From CAWFPR01 sp963817635 (lineage in GTDB: Bacteria; Acidobacteriota; Vicinamibacteria; Vicinamibacterales; 2-12-FULL-66-21): a stretch of DNA of 64,000 nt. The position numbers and the translations under genes are program-made. Positions 42,398 to 54,809 of this stretch are shown here, one piece after another. Position 1 is the stretch's first letter; the number at the start of each line of letters is the position of its first letter. The stretch spans positions 186,001 to 250,000 of the forward strand of contig CAWFPR010000002.1 in NCBI GenBank assembly GCA_963817635.1, read 5' to 3'. A model generated the notes under the pieces. It did not search any database and had not been told where the DNA came from. It saw nothing but the letters and a program-made list of their open reading frames with translations.

Positions 42398-43392
42398 TGG
42401 CCGGCGCCACGCCGCAGGCGGTCCGCAAACAGATCGCACAGGGCACGGCGGATCCCGTCTACCTGATCGTCGGTGACGACGATGTCGAGATGACCCGGCT
42501 CGCCGCGGACATCTCGACGCTCGTCGAGGACGAGCTGCGCGTGTTCAATCTCGAACGCGTGTACTTCGGCGAGAAGTCGGTCTCGGCCGGGTCCATCGTC
42601 GAATCCGCCCGCACGCTGCCGATGCTGGGCGACCGGCGCGTCATCGTCGTCCTGCGAGCCGAGAAGCTGTTGAAGCCGAAGCGGCGCGGCAGGGCGGTCG
42701 AGCCGGGCGACGACGAAGGGGCCGCCGCGGAGAGCGCCGACGTGCTCGACGCCTATGTCAAACGGCCCGAGCCGTCGACGACGCTGGTCTTCGTGGCGGC
42801 GGATGTCGATCGCACGCGGAGGCTGTACAAGTCGCTCCAGAAGACCGCCACCATCGTCGAGTGCTGGGGGCTGAGAGGGAGCCGCGACGGGAAGGTGGAT
42901 CTGCGGCAGGTCGCGCGCGCCGCGGAGCAGATGGTGAGGCAGGCGGCGACGGACGCGGGTCTGCAGATCGAACCGGCGGCCGCGCGGCTCGTGGCCGAAC
43001 GCGCCGGCACCGACATCGCGACGCTGCGCGGCGACATGGAACGGCTGCTGCTGTACGCCGCCGGCAAGAAGACGATCGAGCTGAAGGACGTCCACGAAGT
43101 CGTCAGCGCCGAGACGTCCCACGACGACTGGGCGGTGACCAACGCCATCCAGCGCGGAGACCGCGCCGAAGCGCTGCGTCAGCTCGCGCTGGCCCTCGAC
43201 GCAGGAGGCGTGTCGTACCAGATCCTGGGACAGCTGGGGTGGTTCGTGCGAGAGAAGCTGCCGGGGGCCGATCCGCGGCGCGTTCCGGCAGCCGTCGATG
43301 CGTTGTTCCGCACGGATCTGGAACTCAAGAGCTCCGGGGGCGATCCGCGCGTCCTGCTCGAGCGTTTGGTGGTCGAGCTATGCCGCCGCTGA
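42397..43392 (+). CDS. holA: DNA polymerase III delta subunit
   Basis: The 331-residue intact protein matches HolA. It has the N-terminal VYLIVGDDDVEMTRLAADI, a central LPMLGDRRVIVVLRAEKLLK and the C-terminal helical collar ETSHDDWAVTNAIQRGDRAE ... SYQILGQLGWFVREK. HolA opens the sliding clamp in the clamp-loader complex. Its last 15 bases overlap the convergent rpsT gene. Confidence 0.9.
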   Translation: MAGATPQAVRKQIAQGTADPVYLIVGDDDVEMTRLAADISTLVEDELRVFNLERVYFGEKSVSAGSIVESARTLPMLGDRRVIVVLRAEKLLKPKRRGRAVEPGDDEGAAAESADVLDAYVKRPEPSTTLVFVAADVDRTRRLYKSLQKTATIVECWGLRGSRDGKVDLRQVARAAEQMVRQAATDAGLQIEPAAARLVAERAGTDIATLRGDMERLLLYAAGKKTIELKDVHEVVSAETSHDDWAVTNAIQRGDRAEALRQLALALDAGGVSYQILGQLGWFVREKLPGADPRRVPAAVDALFRTDLELKSSGGDPRVLLERLVVELCRR

Positions 43393-43653
43393 CGTCTTCT
43401 TCGCCACGCGCGCCGACAGGCGCGACTTGTACCGGCCGGCCGTGTTGCGGTGGATGATCTTCTTCGCCGCCATCTTGTCGACCAGCGAAATCGTGTTCCG
43501 GAGCGCGTCCTTCACCTGCGCCGGGTCGTTCGCGTCGATTGCGGCGCGGATGTCGCGCAGGGCACTGCGCAGGCGCGTCCGGAACTGACGGTTGTGCTCA
43601 CGGCGCTTGACGTTCTGGCGATGCGCTTTCAGCGCGGAATCGTGACTGGCCAC
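43378..43653 (-). CDS. rpsT: 30S ribosomal protein S20
   Basis: The 91-residue basic protein (SALKAHRQNVKRREHNRQFR, VDKMAAKKIIHRNTAGRYKS) is a clear S20. It starts at GTG 43653, nine bases after AAGGA. An extended -10 element lies 47 bases upstream. Confidence 0.95.
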   Translation of the reverse strand: MASHDSALKAHRQNVKRREHNRQFRTRLRSALRDIRAAIDANDPAQVKDALRNTISLVDKMAAKKIIHRNTAGRYKSRLSARVAKKTSAAA

Positions 43654-43699
43654 TGATTGAATCCTTCGGAAAGTCAGGTGGAACGGTTACAAACCCCTG

Positions 43700-43705
43700 A
43701 TTCTA
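43700..43705 (-). promoter_or_regulatory. Extended -10 promoter of rpsT
   Basis: On the minus strand TGCTAGAAT is an extended -10 (TGn plus TAGAAT), 47 bases upstream of the rpsT start. The ilvE promoter has the same form (TGCTAAGAT). Confidence 0.55.
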
Positions 43706-43749
43706 GCACGACCGGGCAGAAACTCACCAGTTCCCGCCGCGGCGGGCGG

Positions 43750-44139
43750 TCATTCGCCGCGCTTCATGCGACGGATTTCCCGCCGTTCCCGCTTCCCGGG
43801 CGCCCCGGCCGCCGGTGCCCGCATGAACTGGCGCGCGAGGCGCTCCATCCGGCGCTGTTCCACCTCCTCGGGGGTGGGGGGCGGCGTCAGATCCTCGTAG
43901 AGCGCTCGCGCCTCCGCCCGCGCGATGTGCCGGTCGGCGAGCGCCAGCACGACCAGCGTCTGGTGCCGGCCAAACGGCCGTTTGATGATCAGCCGATCGC
44001 CCGTCCGCACATCGCGGTGCGGCTTGGCGTCCTGCCCGTTCACTTCGACCTTGCCGAGCTTGCACGCCTGCTGCGCCTCGGAACGCGTCCTGAACAGACA
44101 CGCCACGTCGAGCCAGATATCGAGACGAACGGCATCCAC
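43750..44139 (-). CDS. S4-domain RNA-binding protein (Hsp15/RqcP-like)
   Basis: The 129-residue protein has an N-terminal S4 fold: VRLDIWLDVACLFRTRSEAQ, ACKLGKVEVNGQDAKPHRDV and TGDRLIIKRPFG. A basic C-terminal tail (KRERREIRRMKRGE) follows. It resembles Hsp15/HslR and the related RqcP proteins that bind 50S subunits during ribosome rescue. The precise role is not resolved. Confidence 0.85.
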   Translation of the reverse strand: MDAVRLDIWLDVACLFRTRSEAQQACKLGKVEVNGQDAKPHRDVRTGDRLIIKRPFGRHQTLVVLALADRHIARAEARALYEDLTPPPTPEEVEQRRMERLARQFMRAPAAGAPGKRERREIRRMKRGE

Positions 44140-44216
44140 CGTGTGATCTTATCAGCGGGGCCCGGGGGCCGTGCGCCGGGCGCCCGGCGCCGAGCGCCGA
44201 CCGCCCGAACGCCGTG

Positions 44217-44225
44217 TGGTATACT
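44217..44225 (+). promoter_or_regulatory. Extended -10 promoter of the RRM gene
   Basis: TGGTATACT is an extended -10 element 180 bases before the RRM start at 44404. This implies an untranslated leader of about 170 bases, in which no recognised riboswitch or cold-shock structure was identified by eye. Confidence 0.5.
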
Positions 44226-44403
44226 CTTGCGGTCAGGTGGAAGACAGCCCGCTACAGTAGCCGCGTCAGAGTCAGATCGACCCTCCGCCAGCCGGACATA
44301 ACCGGACACTACGCGCAGCAGACATCCATCCGAGCGTCAGTCCATTCTGGATGCGCGCAAATCAGTGCCTCTCAGACAGGGGCGGAAGAGCAGGAACAGG
44401 TAC

Positions 44404-44715
44404 ATGGCTCGAAAACTCTACGTCGGCAATCTCCCGTATGACACGGGGGAACAGGATCTCCAGGCGCTCTTCGGCGAGGCCGGCACGGTCGAGTCCGTCA
44501 ACGTGATGCGCGACATGGCCACAGGCCGCGCCCGCGGCTTCGCGTTCGTCGAGATGGCCTCCGACGAAGATGCGCAGAAGGCGATCAGCCAGTTCAACAA
44601 CTACGAAATGGGCGGACGCAACCTGAACGTGAACGAGGCTCGCCCCAAGCCCACGGCCGGCGGCGGATACGGCGGCGGAGGTGGCAGCCGCCGGCGTTCG
44701 GAACCCCGCTGGTGA
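44404..44715 (+). CDS. RRM-type RNA-binding protein
   Basis: The 103-residue protein has one RNA-recognition motif: RNP2 LYVGNLPY near residue 5 and RNP1 RGFAFVEM near residue 45. A glycine-rich tail (GGGYGGGGGSRRR) follows. It resembles the cold-induced RNA-binding proteins of cyanobacteria and other bacteria. AGGAACAGGTAC precedes the ATG. A long untranslated leader upstream and a perfect 13-bp terminator hairpin downstream make it a single-gene unit. Confidence 0.93.
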   Translation: MARKLYVGNLPYDTGEQDLQALFGEAGTVESVNVMRDMATGRARGFAFVEMASDEDAQKAISQFNNYEMGGRNLNVNEARPKPTAGGGYGGGGGSRRRSEPRW

Positions 44716-44783
44716 ATCGACGCTGATCTCGCGTGGGACGAGGGGCCGTAGCGTTCCTGTCCCCCGGGATTGATTTCCGGCAA

Positions 44784-44816
44784 CGAGGGCGGCACCCTGA
44801 TGGTGCCGCCCTCGTG
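44784..44816 (+). terminator. Hairpin terminator after the RRM gene
   Basis: CGAGGGCGGCACC and GGTGCCGCCCTCG form a perfect 13-bp stem with a five-base loop, followed by TGTTGT. It lies 68 bases after the RRM stop. Confidence 0.75.
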
Positions 44817-44825
44817 TTGTACCCC

Positions 44826-44886
44826 CGCGTCTCCGTCCCTTCTGTGAGGCGTGACAGGCGGCTGTCGCAGTGGCTCGCCCCGGCGT
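44826..44886. repeat. Single dispersed copy of the 13-kb repeat unit
   Basis: The segment that begins tctccgtcccttctgtgagg, followed by cgtgacaggcggctgtcg and ggctcgccccggcg, is the reverse complement of the unit repeated at 13020-13324. It contains the same gacag / ctgtc hairpin. Confidence 0.7.
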
Positions 44887-44947
44887 TCGATGGGCCCGCG
44901 GTCCTCATCGGTCGAACATCCCGCTGCCCTTTGTCGTCTTGAGGGTC

Positions 44948-47379
44948 ATGCAGCAGCTTCTGAGCGACATCCAGTCCGGCGTCCGGATGCTGGTCAAGTA
45001 TCCGATGCTGTCCCTCGTGGCGATCGTGACGCTCGGGCTCGGCCTCGGACTCAGCACGACGGTGTTCTGCGTCGTCAACGGGGGCCTGTTCAAGGGGCTG
45101 CCGTTCAAGGATGCGGACCGCGTCGTGGCGTTGGTGGCCACCAACCCGTCGCAGGGGCAGCCGCGTGTCCCCATCGCCGTGCGCGACGTGCCGATCTGGC
45201 AGGAGCGGCAGACCTCCTTCGACGTGCTCGAGCCCGTGGGTGTCACGCCGCTGAATCTCTCGACGGAGGAAGGCCGGCCGGAGCGCTTCACGGCCGGGCA
45301 GCTCACGGTCCCGGTGTTCCGCATGCTGGGCGTCGAACCGGTGATCGGACGCGGCTTCCGCGACGGCGACGACCGGCCCGCCGCCGAGCCCGTCATCCTG
45401 CTCGGCTATGACATCTGGCAGCAGAAGTACGGCGGCGCGTCCGACGTCATCGGCCGCAGCGTCCGCGCGAGCGGCGTCTACCGGACCGTGATCGGGGTGA
45501 TGCCGGAGACATTCGGCTTCCCGTTCCAGGAGGAGCTCTGGGTGCCGCTGGTGCTCGATCCGCTGGCGCAGCCGCGCGGCCAGGGGCCGTCGTACCAGAT
45601 GGTCGGCCGACTGAAGCCGGACGTGACGCTCGAGCAGGCGCAGGCGCAGGCGCGCGCCATCGCGGCCCAGATCGAGGCCGAGTTCCCGGAGACCAACAAG
45701 GGCCTCAGCGCCGACGTCATGCCGTATACCCGCCTGGCGCTCGGCCCTGAAATCTATGCCCTGCTGTTGACGATGCTGGGCGCGGGCATCGGCGTGCTCC
45801 TCATCGCGTGTGTGAACGTATCGAACCTGCTCGTCGCGCGCGCCTCGCTGCGCCAGCGCGAGGTGGCTGTGCGCATCGCGCTCGGCGCCGGCCGCATCCG
45901 GATCGTCCGGCAGCACCTGACCGAGGTGCTCGTGCTGGCGATGGCGGGAGGGGCCATCGGCATCCTCCTCAGCATCTTCGGCATGCGCTGGTTCACGCAG
46001 GCGCTCTCGGTCAACCCGCCGCCCTTCTGGATCAGGTTCGACCTGGACTACCGCGTGCTGCTGTTTGTCGGCGTCCTGATCGTCCTGGCGAGCCTGTTCG
46101 CCGGAGGTCTTCCAGCGCTCCACGCGGCGCGCGTGAGCGCAAGCGCGGCGCTCAAGGACGACAGCCGCTCGTCGACGAGCGGCAAGCTCGGGAAATTCAG
46201 CAGCACGCTGGTCGTCGTGGAGCTGGCCGTCTCGTGCGGGTTGCTGATCGCCGCCGGACTGATGATCAAGAGCGTGGTGCAGTTGAAGAACGTGCCGATG
46301 CCGTTCGCGGTGGACGATATCCTCACGGCCCGAATCGATCTGCCGAGCGAGACCTACAAGGATTCGGCCGCCAGCATCCGGTTCTACGAGCAGCTCCTGC
46401 CGCGCCTCCAGGGTTCAACGGGGATTGCCGCCGCGACGCTCTCCGACGGCCTGCCCGCGGCGGGGAACGGTGCGGTCCCGGTCGCGATCGAAGGCAAGGC
46501 GTACCCGCAGCAGAGCGACTACCCGGTCGCGCGTGAAGGCATCGTGACGGCCGGCTATTTCGACACGTTCAAGGCGAAGGTCCTGCGCGGCCGCGAGTTC
46601 GTGCCCTCCGACAACGCCGACCGGGCCAGCCGGTGGCGATCGTCAACGAGTCGTTCGCCCGGACGCTCTTCCCCGGGATCGATCCGGTGGGGCATCAGAT
46701 GAGACGCTCGAGGCTGAACTCGCACGAGCCGTGGATGACGATTGTCGGCGTGGTGCCGGACCTCATCATGGAGGGCATCGGGAACAACAACCAGAGCCCG
46801 GTCGGCTACTACATTCCGATCGCGCAGAGCGACGTCGCCAACAACGTGCGGATCGCGGTGCGGACGAACGGCGATCCTGCCGCGGCCACCGCGTTCATCC
46901 GGTCTGCGGTCGCCTCGCTCGATCCCGACCTGGCCATCTACGAGATCAACACGCTGCGCTGGATCATCGACCGGCAGACGTGGTTCTACACGGTGTTCGG
47001 CACGTTCTTCATGGCGTTCGGGTTCTGCGCGCTCTTTCTCGCGGCCGCCGGGCTCTACGGCGTGATGTCGTTTTCGGTCACGCAGCGCACGCGGGAGATG
47101 GGCGTGCGCTCGGCGCTCGGCGCCGGCGGGCTCCAGCTCGTCGCCCTCATCATGCGCCGCAGCGTCGTGCAGCTGGCGATCGGCTTGTTCTTCGGCCTCG
47201 CGCTGGCGCTGCTCGCCTCGAGCGCGCTCCAGCCGGTCCTCTACAAAGTGAATCCGAGGGACCTCGCCGTATTCGTCGTCGTCGTGCTGACGCTCGGCGC
47301 GGCGAGCCTGATCGCCACCTACCTCCCGGCGCGCCGCGTGACGAGAATCGACCCGGTGGTAGCGCTCTCGGTGGAATGA
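44948..47379 (+). CDS. ADOP-type ABC transporter permease, MacB/FtsX duplicated (one frameshift)
   Basis: The protein of about 810 residues has two MacB-periplasmic plus FtsX-permease halves and no ATPase domain. The first half has SLVAIVTLGLGLGLSTTVFC, a periplasmic core (VEPVIGRGFRDGDD, DIWQQKYGGASDVIGR) and REVAVRIALGAGRIRIVRQ. The second half has ESFARTLFPGIDPVGHQM and REMGVRSALGAGGLQLVAL. It ends in ARRVTRIDPVVALSVE, the canonical permease terminus. This is the acidobacterial duplicated orphan permease layout (TIGR03434). A frame change near 46625 separates the second periplasmic domain. No partner ATPase gene is adjacent, as expected for orphan permeases. Confidence 0.9.
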
Positions 47380-47382
47380 CGG

Positions 47383-47570
47383 GGGCTTCAGGCTCGGGCT
47401 CAGGCTTGGAGGTAGCGTGACGAGGGGCTTCAGGCTTCGGGCTTCAGGCTTGGGAGGTAGCCCGTGACGAGGGGCTTCAGGCTTCGGGCTTCAGGCTTGG
47501 GAGGTACCCCTCAGAGTTTCACCAGGTTCCTTCTGGCTACCCCAAGCCACAAGCCCGAAGCCTGAAGCCC
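47383..47570. repeat. GGCTTCAGGCTTCGGGCTTCAGG array with terminal inverted copy
   Basis: Three direct units (ggcttcaggcttcgggcttc with variations, each followed by aggcttgggaggtag and a gtgacgag linker) run from 47383 to 47507. One inverted unit (agcccgaagcctgaagcccc) lies at 47550-47570. The inverted copy can pair with any direct unit to form a long hairpin between the convergent permease and membrane-protein genes, a possible bidirectional terminator. It also encodes the last ~20 codons of the membrane gene. Confidence 0.8.
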
Positions 47571-49535
47571 CTCATACCGCAGCGAATACACCCTGTCTTG
47601 CCCCTCCTCGTGCACCAGCCTCAGTCGCGCGCTGAATCGCGCCAGTCGCGCATCGACCGTCGCCCACTCACCCGGGGGGTACAGCGCCGGGTGCACCACC
47701 ACGTAGTCCACGCCGGCTTCTGCCAGCGCGGCGAGGCTGTCTTCGCTCGGGAAATCCAGCAGGCGCGCGTAGAGCTTTGTGTGGCTGGCCGGCTCGATGC
47801 CGCTGTGGCCATGGATGGTCTTCTGCCAGTGCGCCATCGAATGCAGCATGTAGGTCGACTGCTGCCTGGAGGCCGGCAGACCCCCTCTCAGGCCGGCGGG
47901 CGGGAACTCCGCGATTGTGAAGGGGCCGGCCTGGCGGGCCAGCCAGGCGTCGGCGGCTGGAATCTGCAGATGGTACGGAGTGGTGTCGAGCGGTGCCACC
48001 GCAAGCTCCGCCGTCACCGCGGCGATTGCCGCGACCGCCAGCGCTGTCGCGGCCCGAGCCGACAGGCCTCTCCGGAGACGCTCGAGCCCAAGGCCGGCGA
48101 GGATCGCGATGCCCAGCAGCGCGAGGATCATGAACCGCGACGGCACGCGAATGAAGTTCAGTCCCGGCATCCAGTAGACGAGCGGCCAGATGCCCAGCGG
48201 CGGTCCGATCGACAACAGCACCGACAGGACCGTCAGCGCGGCGTAGAAGCCGGTGGCGTTGTCCGGGCGCTCCGCTCGCCACGTCGCCATCCGTGCCCGC
48301 CACGCGGGCAGCCGGGCCCACGCACCGAAGGGCAGCCAGCGCGCGAGCACCAGTCTCGCGGCCAGCAGGGCGCCACCCACGACCCACGGGCGCCAGGACG
48401 CACGCGCCGAGAAGATCAGGACGCTGCCGGCCCGGAGCCGAATCGGCTCGATCCACGTCACCCAGGCCGCGACACCGAGCGCCCCGAGCGCCGCGACGCT
48501 GAGCGCGCCCGCGCCGAGCGACGCCAGCCTGCCGGAACGCGCCGGCCTGGCGGGAAGGAGCGCGACGACCGCCAGCAGCAGCGGGAGTATGCCGACGAAC
48601 AGGTACGCGCCAGCGGTCTCGTTCACCCACCCGGCGTCGAACAGCGAGAGCAGCGATTGCTGCGCATGCGACGGCGAGGCCAGGAAACTCTGCGGGTTCA
48701 CCGCCCAGTCCACGAGCGAGCGCCGCAGGCCCACCTCCGCCTGCGCCAGCCGATACGGTACCGCAACGAGCACCACCGGCAGCAGCAGCAGCGCACCGGG
48801 GACGCCTAGATCACGCAGCATCCGCACCGGCGCGATCCGCTGCCCTCGCGCGGTGCGCCAGGCGACGAGCGCCGCGGCGGCAACGCCGAGGAAGATCGTC
48901 CCGTGGCCGCTCGACAGCGCCTGGAGCGTGAAGCAGCCTGCCGCCATCCACAGCTCGCGCCGCCGGCGCGTCTCGAAATAGCCGTGCAGGAACGCGAGCC
49001 CGAACGGCACCCACTGCACCGCGGTGAGGTGAAGCTGCCCGAGCCGGTAGAAGCGCGGCGGCGAGAACGCGAATATCACACCGGCGAGAATGGCCCCGGC
49101 CGTCCCGACGCCCACCCGGCGGGCGAGGACATAGGTGCCGAGGCCGCAGAGCACCACCGTCAGGAGCGACGTGAGGTTCAGGGCGAGCACCGGGTTGCCG
49201 GTCAGCCAGAGCACCGGCGCCGCGAAGATCGCGCTGCCGATCAGGTGTTCGGAATAGGCGAGCGTGTGCGGCAGCGGCGCGAAGATGTTGGCGTCGAAGA
49301 TCGACAGCGGCCGGGTGACCAGCGCATGCGCGTCCCAGCCGATCGTCCAGATGAACAGTTCGGTGTCGGCGCCAAGCCACAGCACGCGGCTCGCCGGATG
49401 GCGGCTCAGGGGCCACGTCATGGCAGCCGTGAGGACGATGAAGAGCAGGACGACCGGGAGTCCGCGCCTAACGGCCGGCGGGCTCAACGAGGACGGCACC
49501 TTCCGACGGAGTGGTCGAGTAGCGCGTGACTTCAC
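47511..49535 (-). CDS. GT-C-like polytopic membrane protein
   Basis: The intact protein of up to 674 residues has about 11-13 hydrophobic segments. The first is VVLLFIVLTAAMTWPL, followed by an acidic loop SRVLWLGADTELFIWTIGWD with Asp/Glu residues typical of GT-C glycosyltransferases. A C-terminal soluble part (TTPYHLQIPAADAWLARQAG ... VDYVVVHPALYPPGEW) resembles those seen after GT-C membrane cores. The acceptor is unknown; a dolichol- or undecaprenyl-phosphate sugar donor is the family norm. The last ~20 residues (YEGLQASGLWLGVARRNLVK) are encoded by the adjoining repeat array, so the natural end is probably near 47575. The GTG start overlaps the preceding transglycosylase gene by 68 bases. 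Confidence 0.7.
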   Translation of the reverse strand: MKSRATRPLRRKVPSSLSPPAVRRGLPVVLLFIVLTAAMTWPLSRHPASRVLWLGADTELFIWTIGWDAHALVTRPLSIFDANIFAPLPHTLAYSEHLIGSAIFAAPVLWLTGNPVLALNLTSLLTVVLCGLGTYVLARRVGVGTAGAILAGVIFAFSPPRFYRLGQLHLTAVQWVPFGLAFLHGYFETRRRRELWMAAGCFTLQALSSGHGTIFLGVAAAALVAWRTARGQRIAPVRMLRDLGVPGALLLLPVVLVAVPYRLAQAEVGLRRSLVDWAVNPQSFLASPSHAQQSLLSLFDAGWVNETAGAYLFVGILPLLLAVVALLPARPARSGRLASLGAGALSVAALGALGVAAWVTWIEPIRLRAGSVLIFSARASWRPWVVGGALLAARLVLARWLPFGAWARLPAWRARMATWRAERPDNATGFYAALTVLSVLLSIGPPLGIWPLVYWMPGLNFIRVPSRFMILALLGIAILAGLGLERLRRGLSARAATALAVAAIAAVTAELAVAPLDTTPYHLQIPAADAWLARQAGPFTIAEFPPAGLRGGLPASRQQSTYMLHSMAHWQKTIHGHSGIEPASHTKLYARLLDFPSEDSLAALAEAGVDYVVVHPALYPPGEWATVDARLARFSARLRLVHEEGQDRVYSLRYEGLQASGLWLGVARRNLVKL

Positions 49536-50166
49536 GGCCGTTGACGATTTCCACGGTGCGATAGACCTTCACGACCGGGGGCGCAACGGGCCCGGCGTTC
49601 CGGCGGATCTTCTCCACGTAGGCGCGGGTCTCGCGGTAGGGCGGCACGGCGCCGTACCTCTCGACTGCCCCGGGACCAGCATTGTACGCCGCCAGCGCCA
49701 GTTCCTCGTCGTTCGAATACCGCGTCAGCAGACTCTTCAGGTACGCCACGCCGCCGCGAATGTTCTCGGCGGGATCGTACGGATCGACGACGCCGTAGTC
49801 TGCGGCCGTGGCCGGCATCAGCTGCATGAGCCCCATCGCGCCCTTGACCGACCGCGCCTGGGGGTTGAACGCCGATTCCGCCTGAATCACCGCGCGAACG
49901 AGGTCCACGCTGACGCCGTGGGCCTCCGCGTAGCTGGCGATCAACGCCTCGTACGCCCCGGACTTCCGGTCGCTGACCGCGCGTGTACTGCGGAATCCCT
50001 GGGCCCGGGCCACGACGTACGTGCGGGTCGCGCCTTCGTGCACCTTGTTCGACACGACGAGCACGCCCGAGGCGTCGCGCCAGGAGTAGATCTGCGCTGT
50101 CGCAGTCTCCGGGGCCGCCAGGCCGATGGCCGCCAGGGCCACGCCGGTCAGGAGTAGTGTTTTCAA
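49468..50166 (-). CDS. Lytic murein transglycosylase (SLT) with DUF4124-like N-terminus
   Basis: The 232-residue secreted protein has the signal MKTLLLTGVALAAIGLAAPE. A short DUF4124-like segment (IYSWRDASGVLVVSNK) follows. The SLT domain has the catalytic Glu in VIQAESAFNPQARS, GAMGLMQLMPATAADYGV, and YDPAENIRGGVAYLKSLL with LALAAYNAGPGAVERYG. It cleaves peptidoglycan glycan strands in the periplasm. It may share a transcript with the membrane protein downstream. The 172-base gap upstream to alaS shows no clear element. Confidence 0.92.
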   Translation of the reverse strand: MKTLLLTGVALAAIGLAAPETATAQIYSWRDASGVLVVSNKVHEGATRTYVVARAQGFRSTRAVSDRKSGAYEALIASYAEAHGVSVDLVRAVIQAESAFNPQARSVKGAMGLMQLMPATAADYGVVDPYDPAENIRGGVAYLKSLLTRYSNDEELALAAYNAGPGAVERYGAVPPYRETRAYVEKIRRNAGPVAPPVVKVYRTVEIVNGREVTRYSTTPSEGAVLVEPAGR

Positions 50167-50338
50167 AGGATGCCAGCTCAGCAGTTTAACGCAAGTCCGC
50201 TAACCTCGGTAAAGCAAGGCCAGTGCCCCTGGTTTGTCAACAACTTACGGGCAAGTTGGCCAGGAGCGTGTCACGGTCTTGAACTGCGGATTACGTTTTC
50301 GAGTGGCCCGGCAGTGAACCTCTCGTCTGAGCCGGAAA

Positions 50339-53045
<2,707 letters not shown>

Positions 53046-53049
53046 CCCC

Positions 53050-53538
53050 CTATTCTATCGAATCGGTGCGACGGCCCACATTCCGGAGCGCGACGGCCAC
53101 GGCCGCTGGACTGAACCCCTGCCGCATCAGGTACTGATAGAGGCGGACGTGTTCGGCGCGATCGGTGATCTTCGTGCGTCCCCGGAGCTTCTTCTGGACC
53201 GCGCGGGCGATGAGCGTGCGCTCGTCGAGGTCGCCGAACACCTCGCCGAGGGCCTCGGCGGCGACATCCCCGGCGATGCCCATGGCCTGCAGTTCGCGCG
53301 CGACGCGCAGCCGTCCGCGTCCCTTCACGGTCGACGCCGTGCGCGCGTACACCCTGGCCACGCGCGCGTCGTCCAGGGCGCCGGTGGCGAGGAGCCGGAC
53401 GATGGCCTCGTCGATCGCGTCGCGGGGATGATCGCGATCCTCGAGGCGCGCGCGAAGGCCGGCGACCGACAGTTCGCGGCGGGCCAGCAGGCGGAGGCCG
53501 TCAAGGTAGGCCGAGGGCGACGACCGGTCGTCCGGCAT
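53050..53538 (-). CDS. recX: Regulatory protein RecX
   Basis: The 162-residue protein has the three-helix repeats of RecX: LRLLARRELSVAGLRARLED, AIVRLLATGALDDARVARVY and RVARELQAMGIAGDVAAEAL, and a last repeat RLYQYLMRQGFSPAAVAVAL. RecX modulates RecA filaments. It sits four bases before alaS and is probably co-transcribed with pilT and alaS. Confidence 0.9.
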   Translation of the reverse strand: MPDDRSSPSAYLDGLRLLARRELSVAGLRARLEDRDHPRDAIDEAIVRLLATGALDDARVARVYARTASTVKGRGRLRVARELQAMGIAGDVAAEALGEVFGDLDERTLIARAVQKKLRGRTKITDRAEHVRLYQYLMRQGFSPAAVAVALRNVGRRTDSIE

Positions 53539-53543
53539 CGACG

Positions 53544-54695
53544 CTAGGTCCGGAACCGCGTGATTTCCGTGTTGGGGCTCGAAGATACCTGCTTCATCAT
53601 CTCGTCGCGGGCGAGGTCGTTGGTCGTCGAAATGCCCTGGACCTTGAGCTTGAAGTCGTCCACGTTCGACGCCCAGCGGAGCGCCTCGTCCAGCGTGACG
53701 AAGCCCTGCTGGTAGAGCCCGAAGATCGACTGGTCGAAGGTCTGCATGCCGTACTGCGAGGTGCCCGAGGCAATCGCGCTGCTGATCATCGCGGTGCGGT
53801 CCTTGTCCACGATGCAGTCGCGGATGAAGCCGGTGCTGATCATCACCTCGACGGCCGGCACGCGGCCCATGCCGTCGGCGCGGGGGATGAGGCGCTGCGA
53901 GATCGCCCCCTTGAGCACGCTCGCGAGCTGCAGGCGGACCTGCCGCTGCTGGTGCGGCGGGAACACCGCGATGATGCGGTTGACCGTTTCGGTGGCGTCC
54001 AGGGTGTGCAGCGTGGAGAAGACGAGGTGGCCCGTTTCGGCGGCCATGAGCGCCGTTTCGACCGTCTCGTGATCGCGCATCTCGCCGACGAGGATGACGT
54101 CCGGGTCCTGGCGCAGGGCGCTCCGGAGCGCCTGCGAGAACGACTGGGTATCGACCGTCACCTCGCGCTGGTTCACGATCGAATGATGATCTCTGTGCAG
54201 GTATTCGATCGGGTCCTCGATCGTCATGATGTGCGCCGACCGCGTGCTGTTGACGTAGTCGATCATCGCCGCGAGCGTGGTGGTTTTGCCGCTGCCGGTC
54301 GTGCCGGTCACGAGCACCAGGCCGCGCTCCTCGGACGCGATGCGCTTGAGGACGGGCGGCAATCCCAGCTCGTCGATGTTCTTGGTCCGTGTCGGGATGA
54401 CGCGCAGGACGAGGGCCACGGTCCCGCGCTGCTGAAAGACGTTGCAGCGGAAGCGCCCGAGCCCGGTCACGCTGTAGGCCAGGTCGACCTCCTGGACCTG
54501 CTGGAAGCGGTGGCGCTGTTCTTCGCTGAAGAGCGCACCGGCCATCGTCTCCGTGTCTTCACGCTTGAGGCGTTTCTCCTCGTTCACGACGGTCAGCAGG
54601 CCGTTGACGCGCATCATGGGGTAGCTGCCTACCTTCAGGTGCAGGTCGGACGCGCCGCTGGCAACGGCCGTCTTCAGGAGATCGTTGATTTGCAT
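53544..54695 (-). CDS. pilT: Type IV pilus retraction ATPase PilT
   Basis: The 383-residue intact protein is a PilT-class secretion ATPase: N-terminal ASDLHLKVGSYPMMRVNG, Walker A LVTGTTGSGKTTTLAAM, Asp box HIMTIEDPIEYLH, Walker B DPDVILVGEMRDHETVETAL and the His box TGHLVFSTLHTLDATETVNR. The retraction signature near the C-terminus (canonical AIRNLIRE) is not obvious; the equivalent segment reads ASGTSQYGMQTFDQSIF, as in PilT-like PilU/PilT2 members. It powers pilus retraction at the inner membrane. Confidence 0.92.
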   Translation of the reverse strand: MQINDLLKTAVASGASDLHLKVGSYPMMRVNGLLTVVNEEKRLKREDTETMAGALFSEEQRHRFQQVQEVDLAYSVTGLGRFRCNVFQQRGTVALVLRVIPTRTKNIDELGLPPVLKRIASEERGLVLVTGTTGSGKTTTLAAMIDYVNSTRSAHIMTIEDPIEYLHRDHHSIVNQREVTVDTQSFSQALRSALRQDPDVILVGEMRDHETVETALMAAETGHLVFSTLHTLDATETVNRIIAVFPPHQQRQVRLQLASVLKGAISQRLIPRADGMGRVPAVEVMISTGFIRDCIVDKDRTAMISSAIASGTSQYGMQTFDQSIFGLYQQGFVTLDEALRWASNVDDFKLKVQGISTTNDLARDEMMKQVSSSPNTEITRFRT

Positions 54696-54809
54696 GGCTC
54701 TGATACTACAAGGGCCGCCCCCCGCCCCCGCCAGCGCGGCGGCGCCTCGGCCGCCGGACGAAGGGGGCCGGGAGCAGCCCCCGATGATGGCGCACCCGAA
54801 CGGGTGCCG

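Noticed and set aside
44594..46123. Large minus-strand open frame opposite the ADOP permease
   Set aside because: The plus strand encodes the complete permease with conserved motifs; the minus frame is its high-GC shadow.
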